Assembly (NCBI RefSeq): GCF_004124325.1
Contig: NZ_QBDT01000001.1
Span: forward strand, 5,022,001-5,086,000
Source of the DNA: Streptomyces sp. L2
GTDB taxonomy: Bacteria; Actinomycetota; Actinomycetes; Streptomycetales; Streptomycetaceae
DNA length: 64,000 nucleotides
Direction: 5' to 3'
Part shown: positions 59,695 through 64,000 of the stretch, piece after piece
Numbering within the stretch: position 1 is the stretch's first letter
Layout of the letters: each line of letters begins with the position of its first letter
Made by a program: the position numbers and the translations under genes
The notes under the pieces: generated by a model
What the model was told of the DNA's origin: nothing
Database searches by the model: none
What the model saw: only the letters and a program-made list of their open reading frames with translations

Positions 59695-60390
59695 TCAGGA
59701 ACGTTTGACCTGGAAGACGTCGACCTTGTCATTCCAGTTACCACCGCCGGGGTAGTTCATGTTCTTAAAGTTCGACCAGCCATGCGGCGGTATGAGGTCA
59801 CGCTGCCGATCGTGGAGCGGCCATGAACGAGAATCCCAGATCGTCGCGATGCCGTAGTTGAGGGGCCACCGGAGGACCCAATAGTAGACAGAGCTGAGTC
59901 TGTCACGGAAACCATAGTCCGCGAGGTCCTTCTTACCGCTGCTGGAGAACTGGAGACGCCGGCCTTTGTAGTTGGCGTCCTGATACAAGCACCAGTAGTC
60001 AGCGGCACAGTTGTGGTGTGAGTCAGACGCTTGCTGCAGAGAGGCCTTGCGGGTGTCTTTGCGGACTTGGGTGGGCAGGTCCGGGTCGGCCAGAGACTCC
60101 TCGTCCGTGTCGTAGCAGTGAACCTCACCGGTGGGAAGTTCGGTGCAGACGTTGGCGCCTTCCCACGATTTGGCGAGGTTGATCTTCCTTCCGTCGTAGT
60201 CCGCGATCACCGGGTTCGACGGGACCATCGCCGATGGTTCTGCTGTCGGTTCGGTGGTGGGATCCAAGGTGGTCGTGGCCGACGGCGCTGGGGTAGCCTC
60301 CGCCGCGTGCACCAGTGAGCCCGTGCTGAGTACGAGGGCTCCTGCAGCGGTCACGGCTAACAGGCCGGATACAAATGGTCTGCGTATCAA
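59695..60390 (-). CDS. Secreted peptidase inhibitor family I36-like protein
   Basis: The start is a TTG at 60390 whose last bases overlap the preceding stop (TTGA) behind GGAGAG. The 231-residue product has a signal peptide (RRPFVSGLLAVTAAGALVLS), a Thr/Pro/Glu-rich linker, a Cys-containing segment (GANVCTELPTGEVHCYD) and a C-terminal I36 domain: NCAADYWCLYQDANYKG, LADYGFRDRLSSVYYW. I36 proteins (as in Streptomyces SMI) inhibit metalloproteases. The gene is translationally coupled to the lipoprotein gene at 60387-60782. Confidence 0.82.
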   Translation of the reverse strand: MIRRPFVSGLLAVTAAGALVLSTGSLVHAAEATPAPSATTTLDPTTEPTAEPSAMVPSNPVIADYDGRKINLAKSWEGANVCTELPTGEVHCYDTDEESLADPDLPTQVRKDTRKASLQQASDSHHNCAADYWCLYQDANYKGRRLQFSSSGKKDLADYGFRDRLSSVYYWVLRWPLNYGIATIWDSRSWPLHDRQRDLIPPHGWSNFKNMNYPGGGNWNDKVDVFQVKRS

Positions 60391-60782
60391 GAGGTTCTCT
60401 CCACACTCGTGTCGAAGTGGTGCAACCTGGTCCCGTCCGGGCTGTAGACGTTCAGCACGTAGCCCCGATCGAGACTGACGCCTTGTTGCGCAAGAAAGGA
60501 CGTCAATGTCTTGGCGAAGTGGTCGAAACTGCTTCCATAGCCAGACTGTTTGTGAGTCCACACAGTCAGCCTGAGCACGCCTTCGTGGTTCTTTGCATAC
60601 TTGAGCCCGTATACGCTGGGGTCGCCGCCGGCGTGCCGGTAGCGTCCCGCCAAGTCGCCGTCCACGTTGGACGGCGATGTGCTCATGGACGGCGAGGTAT
60701 TGCCGTGGCTCGAATGGCCCGCACTGCAACCAGACAGTAGAACGACTGCGGTCAACAGGAGGGCGGAAAGAGTCCGTTTCAT
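60387..60782 (-). CDS. Small lipoprotein, 131 aa
   Basis: The product begins MKRTLSALLLTAVVLLSGC with a clear lipobox (LSGC), followed by a Ser/Thr-rich spacer and a globular part with RYRHAGGDPSVYGLKYAKNH and TSFLAQQGVSLDRGYVLNVY. No family is recognised. Its stop overlaps the I36-like gene start, so both are exported from one message; it may position or modulate the inhibitor at the membrane. Confidence 0.75.
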   Translation of the reverse strand: MKRTLSALLLTAVVLLSGCSAGHSSHGNTSPSMSTSPSNVDGDLAGRYRHAGGDPSVYGLKYAKNHEGVLRLTVWTHKQSGYGSSFDHFAKTLTSFLAQQGVSLDRGYVLNVYSPDGTRLHHFDTSVERTS

Positions 60783-61601
60783 GGACTCAGTGTGCCAACT
60801 ACTCCGCTTCAGAGTAGAAGTGGGGCCGGATTAATGAGTTCCGGTACGTTGTTTATCGGACACGGCCCAACGAGGCGCAATCTGCACCAAGTTGGCGTAC
60901 ATGCCAAAGAAGTGGCGCATGGTCATGATGTAGCCCTTCCCCCGCGGCGACACCGTTCCCCCGTCGCCCGATTGACTGGCGTGCACGGCGACGGAGTGGT
61001 CATTCCGTCGCGTCTGGCTCTCACGATAGGCACTGGTGGGAGTGGTGTGGCAAGCGGAAATCCCGGACTCTCGATCCACTTGACGAGAAATAGGCCTTCT
61101 GTGGCCACATCTGAACCGGCTCGGCACAGGTGCGGCCAACTCAAGTTCATCTTCGGTGCCTGGAAGTGAGCAGGTCGTTCAGGAGCAGCCGTGAAGAGGG
61201 GCCAGCAAGGACCACCTGAGTCAAGGGCGCAGGAGGCCGGTCAGGGCGTCCGCGTCGGCCGCCACACCGACCTGAGATCCTCGTCCGCGCGGTGCATGAA
61301 GGTGATGGTCAGGAGGTGGCTGGCGAGGAGTGCTGGTGACTCGGTCGACAGAGTAGCCAGGAGGTGTCCTGACGGCCTTCTGCCCCCGGCGAGATGCCTG
61401 ACGCGACGCCCCCGCGCTTCCTGTCCGGACCAGGGTGGGTGTTCGGCCGTGTGAACGAAGAGGCAGCCAATGTCCGGCCGGGCCGGTTCCTGGGCGGCGC
61501 GTGGATGGGCTCGGTGGAGGCGCCGGGCACCGGAATACGGCGGGCGTTTTCCCTGTTGAGCGAGGGCAGGAACGTTTCGGCTGGAGCAGGAGGCCCGTAC
61601 C
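60783..61601. other. Intergenic region of about 820 bases, no supported gene
   Basis: Both strands contain only short open frames with irregular codon use, none with a ribosome site and family signature. The first 50 bases are the lipoprotein promoter region (CTACTCCGCTTCAGAGTAG dyad at about 60796-60814). The last 40 bases hold the AGGAGG site of the monooxygenase. The middle looks like degenerate coding DNA, but I cannot identify a parent gene. Confidence 0.5.
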
Positions 61602-62690
61602 GTGGCGGTTGAGGAGATACGCGGAGTCGTGCGGGGCACCGCGCCCGTGCCGTTGTCCGTGCTGGATCTGGTGACCGTCGGCGCCGGGAGCACCGCGTCG
61701 GACGCGCTGCGGACCAGCGTGGCGCTGGCCCGGCGGGCGGAGGCGCGTGGGTTCCACCGGTACTGGGTGGCCGAGCACCACTCGATGCCGGGCGTGGCCT
61801 CCTCCTCGCCGGCCGTGATCCTCGCCCACCTCGCCGCCCACACCGACCGCATCCGGCTCGGCTCGGGCGGGGTCATGCTGCCCAACCACGCGCCGCTGGT
61901 GATCGCCGAGCAGTTCGGGACGCTGGAGGCGATGGCGCCCGGGCGGATCGACCTCGGGCTCGGGCGGGCGCCCGGGACCGACGGGGCGACGGCCGCCGCG
62001 CTGCGCCGTACCGACAGGCTCCCCGACGGGGCCGACGACTTTCCGGAGCAGCTCGCCGAGCTGACCAGGTTCCTGGACGACGACTTCCCCGACGGGCACC
62101 CCTACGGGCGGATCCATGCCATCCCCGGCCCGGTGCAGGGCAGCAGCCCCGGCGGCGTGCAGTCGCCGCACCGCCCGCCGGTCTGGCTGCTCGGCTCCTC
62201 CGGGTTCAGCGCCCGGCTGGCCGGTCTGCTGGGCCTGCCCTTCGCCTTCGCGCACCACTTCTCCGCGCAGAACACCATCCCGGCCCTCGACCTCTACCGG
62301 GAGACCTTCCGGCCCTCCACGGTGCTCGACGAGCCGTACGCCCTCATCGGCGTCTCCGCGCTCGCCACGGACGACGAGCGCGAGGCCCGGCGCCAGGTGC
62401 GGGCCGCGGCGCTGAACATGATCCGGCTGCGCACCGGCCGGCCCGGCCTCTTCCCCGACCCGGAGGAGGCGGAGCGCTACGAACTCAGCCCCATGGAGGA
62501 GGAGTTCACCGCCTCCTGGACCAATAACATCGTGCACGGCACCGCCGACGAGGTCCGCAGCGGCCTGGACGACCTGCACAAGCGCACCGGCGCCGACGAG
62601 TTGATGCTCACCTCGCACGCCCACCGGGGCGAGCTGCGCCTGCGCTCCTACGAACTCATCGCCGACGCCTACGGCTTGCCCACCGCGTAG
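61602..62690 (+). CDS. Luciferase-like (LLM) flavin-dependent monooxygenase
   Basis: The 362-residue TIM-barrel protein starts at a GTG eight bases after AGGAGG. Family motifs are [60 protein letters not shown] and [15 protein letters not shown]. It belongs to the MsnO8-like group of LLM oxidoreductases that use reduced FMN and oxygen; the substrate is unknown. Its 3' end overlaps the convergent GGDEF-EAL gene by 22 bases. Confidence 0.9.
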   Translation: MAVEEIRGVVRGTAPVPLSVLDLVTVGAGSTASDALRTSVALARRAEARGFHRYWVAEHHSMPGVASSSPAVILAHLAAHTDRIRLGSGGVMLPNHAPLVIAEQFGTLEAMAPGRIDLGLGRAPGTDGATAAALRRTDRLPDGADDFPEQLAELTRFLDDDFPDGHPYGRIHAIPGPVQGSSPGGVQSPHRPPVWLLGSSGFSARLAGLLGLPFAFAHHFSAQNTIPALDLYRETFRPSTVLDEPYALIGVSALATDDEREARRQVRAAALNMIRLRTGRPGLFPDPEEAERYELSPMEEEFTASWTNNIVHGTADEVRSGLDDLHKRTGADELMLTSHAHRGELRLRSYELIADAYGLPTA

Positions 62691-64000
62691 GCCTCCACCA
62701 GCAGCTCGGAGATACGATCCGGCGGCACCGGACGGGAGTACAGCCAGCCCTGCCCGGTGTCGCAGCCGATCCGCCGCAGCCGGGTGGCCTGCGCCGAGGT
62801 CTCCACGCACTCGGCGGTGACGGTCAGCCCCAGCCGGTGGGCGAGCTGGATCATCGCCTCGACGATCACCTCGTCGGCCGGGTTGGGCGTGATCTCCGGG
62901 CTCTTGTCTGCCTCGTACTGGAAGCCCCGGACGAACGACCCGTCGAGCTTCAGTGCCGACACCGGCAGCCTGCTGAGGTAGGCGAGGTTCGAGTAGCCGG
63001 TGCCGAAGTCGTCGATGGCGATGCGGACACCCATGTCGCTGAGGGCCTGGAGGGCCTGGATGGGGCGGCCCGCCGAGCCCATCACCGCCGACTCGGTCAG
63101 CTCCAACTGGAGCAGATGCGGGGCCAGTCCGGTCTCCGCGAGGGTCTCCGCCACGTCCGCCACCAGGTCGGAGTCCCACACCTGCCGTACGGCGACGTTG
63201 ACGCTGACGAAGATCGGCGGTCCGTCGGGGTTGTCCACCTGCCAGCGGCGGGCCTGCCGGCACGCGGTCACCAGCGCCCAGCGGCCGAGCTGGACGATCG
63301 AACCGTCCTCCTCCGCCAGTCCGATGAACCGATTCGGCGTCAGTGTGCCGAACTGAGGATGATTCCAGCGGACCAACGCCTCGACCCCGCTGAGCCGTCC
63401 GTCCTCCATGCCGACCAACGGCTGGTAGTCCAGGATGAATTCACCGCGCTCGATGGCGGGGCGCAGGGTGGAGGACAGTGCCTGGCGGGTCATGCGGTGC
63501 GCGTTGCGCTCGGGGTCGAACAGGGTCCAGCGGCCCTTGCCGTCGGCCTTCGCCCAGTACAGCGTCGTGTCGGCGGCCTGCATCAGACCGGTCGCCGTCG
63601 TGCCCGCCGCGTGCCGCTCGACGACCCCGATCGACGCCGTCAACGACAGCCGCTGACCGGCCAGTTCGAAGGGGTCCTCCAGGGCCTTCAGCGCGGACTC
63701 GGCGAGGTCGGAGAGCTGCTCGGTGCCGGTGGAGTCCTCAACGAGCAGCGCGAACTCGTCGCCGCCGAGCCGGGCCACCAGGGGTGTGCCGGAGCGGGCG
63801 TACCCGGCCTCGTCGGCGACCCGGGTCAGCCGCTCGGCGACGGCGGCCAGCAGCCGGTCGCCCACCCGGTGCCCGAGGGTGTCGTTGACGGCCTTGAACC
63901 CGTCCAGGTCCAGGTAGCACAGGCCGATCCGGCCGGTGCCGCTGCGCTCGTACGACTCCGCCTCCAGCGCGGCCGTCAGCCGCTCGAAGAACAGCGTCCG
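62669..64000 (-). CDS. GGDEF-EAL cyclic-di-GMP signalling protein, N-terminus beyond window
   Basis: The frame enters at the right edge and gives 443 residues: the end of a GGDEF domain ([16 protein letters not shown], then [11 protein letters not shown]) and a full EAL domain ([65 protein letters not shown]). The GGDEF motif and the EAL metal and base residues are present, so it could both make and cleave c-di-GMP, a key switch in Streptomyces development through BldD. N-terminal sensory domains and the true start lie outside. Confidence 0.93.
   Translation of the reverse strand, partial: RTLFFERLTAALEAESYERSGTGRIGLCYLDLDGFKAVNDTLGHRVGDRLLAAVAERLTRVADEAGYARSGTPLVARLGGDEFALLVEDSTGTEQLSDLAESALKALEDPFELAGQRLSLTASIGVVERHAAGTTATGLMQAADTTLYWAKADGKGRWTLFDPERNAHRMTRQALSSTLRPAIERGEFILDYQPLVGMEDGRLSGVEALVRWNHPQFGTLTPNRFIGLAEEDGSIVQLGRWALVTACRQARRWQVDNPDGPPIFVSVNVAVRQVWDSDLVADVAETLAETGLAPHLLQLELTESAVMGSAGRPIQALQALSDMGVRIAIDDFGTGYSNLAYLSRLPVSALKLDGSFVRGFQYEADKSPEITPNPADEVIVEAMIQLAHRLGLTVTAECVETSAQATRLRRIGCDTGQGWLYSRPVPPDRISELLVEAYAVGKP

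Noticed and set aside
59608..59826. Small plus-strand gene of 72 codons
   Set aside because: It overlaps the 3' end of the I36-like gene on the other strand and has no coding signature.

Overview
The window looks like chromosomal DNA of a Streptomyces. Base composition is very GC-rich, most genes start with GTG or ATG behind purine-rich ribosome sites, and many neighbours overlap by GTGA/ATGA. Characteristic actinobacterial families are present: XRE regulators of the Scr1/DUF5753 type with DUF6879 and DUF397-like partners, DUF6412, class E and F sortases, a ROK repressor and short Tat or lipoprotein leaders. The segments at about 2.2-4 kb, 12-22 kb and 54-61 kb read as visibly less GC-rich than the rest, which suggests accessory DNA.

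Layout. 0-2.1 kb: edge gene, a class C beta-lactamase-like serine hydrolase and a hypothetical protein. 2.3-3.9 kb: regulatory triad (71-aa protein, DUF6879, XRE). 4.06-7.13 kb: a tight cassette of a 45-aa peptide, a JmjC/cupin hydroxylase with a PqqD-like C-terminus, an aldo/keto reductase and an APH-type kinase. This is the best candidate for an undescribed peptide-modification system. 7.5-11.9 kb: secreted protein, a VOC gene cut by an amber codon, a second XRE/DUF397-like locus facing an anti-sigma-type ATPase, and a DUF6461-like protein. 11.9-22.2 kb: a seven-gene minus-strand defence operon: Vsr nuclease, Z1 ATPase, PD-(D/E)XK nuclease, GHKL/MORC-like ATPase, an unknown 298-aa protein, a C5-methyltransferase homologue lacking its catalytic cysteine, and an intact C5 methyltransferase.

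22.4-35.7 kb: SEC-C/TPR protein, a YcgR/YcgQ-like permease pair, sortase E, DUF6412, YidC2, FAH-family hydrolase, an oxidoreductase and ROK repressor flanking a perfect operator, a divergent PyrF, a sortase substrate, a NagD-like HAD phosphatase, and a surface protein with a class F sortase. 35.9-45.1 kb is bounded by two identical tRNA-Lys(CTT) genes and holds an NlpC/P60-like protein, an SPFH protein, a glycosyltransferase (the last two ending inside one 24-bp minisatellite), small secreted and membrane proteins, and an acyl-CoA synthetase whose frame runs into the second tRNA.

45.3-54.3 kb looks like one catabolic unit: an IclR regulator, an EhuABCD-type ABC importer, a DUF3830 protein, an amidase, a D-2-hydroxyacid dehydrogenase and two coupled Asp/Glu-racemase-superfamily proteins. 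The substrate is unknown; despite the Ehu names no ectoine catabolic genes are present. 54.3-60.8 kb encodes secreted proteins, including a 1,357-residue protein with lytic-transglycosylase-like and SGNH hydrolase domains. The window ends with a luciferase-like monooxygenase and a truncated GGDEF-EAL protein.
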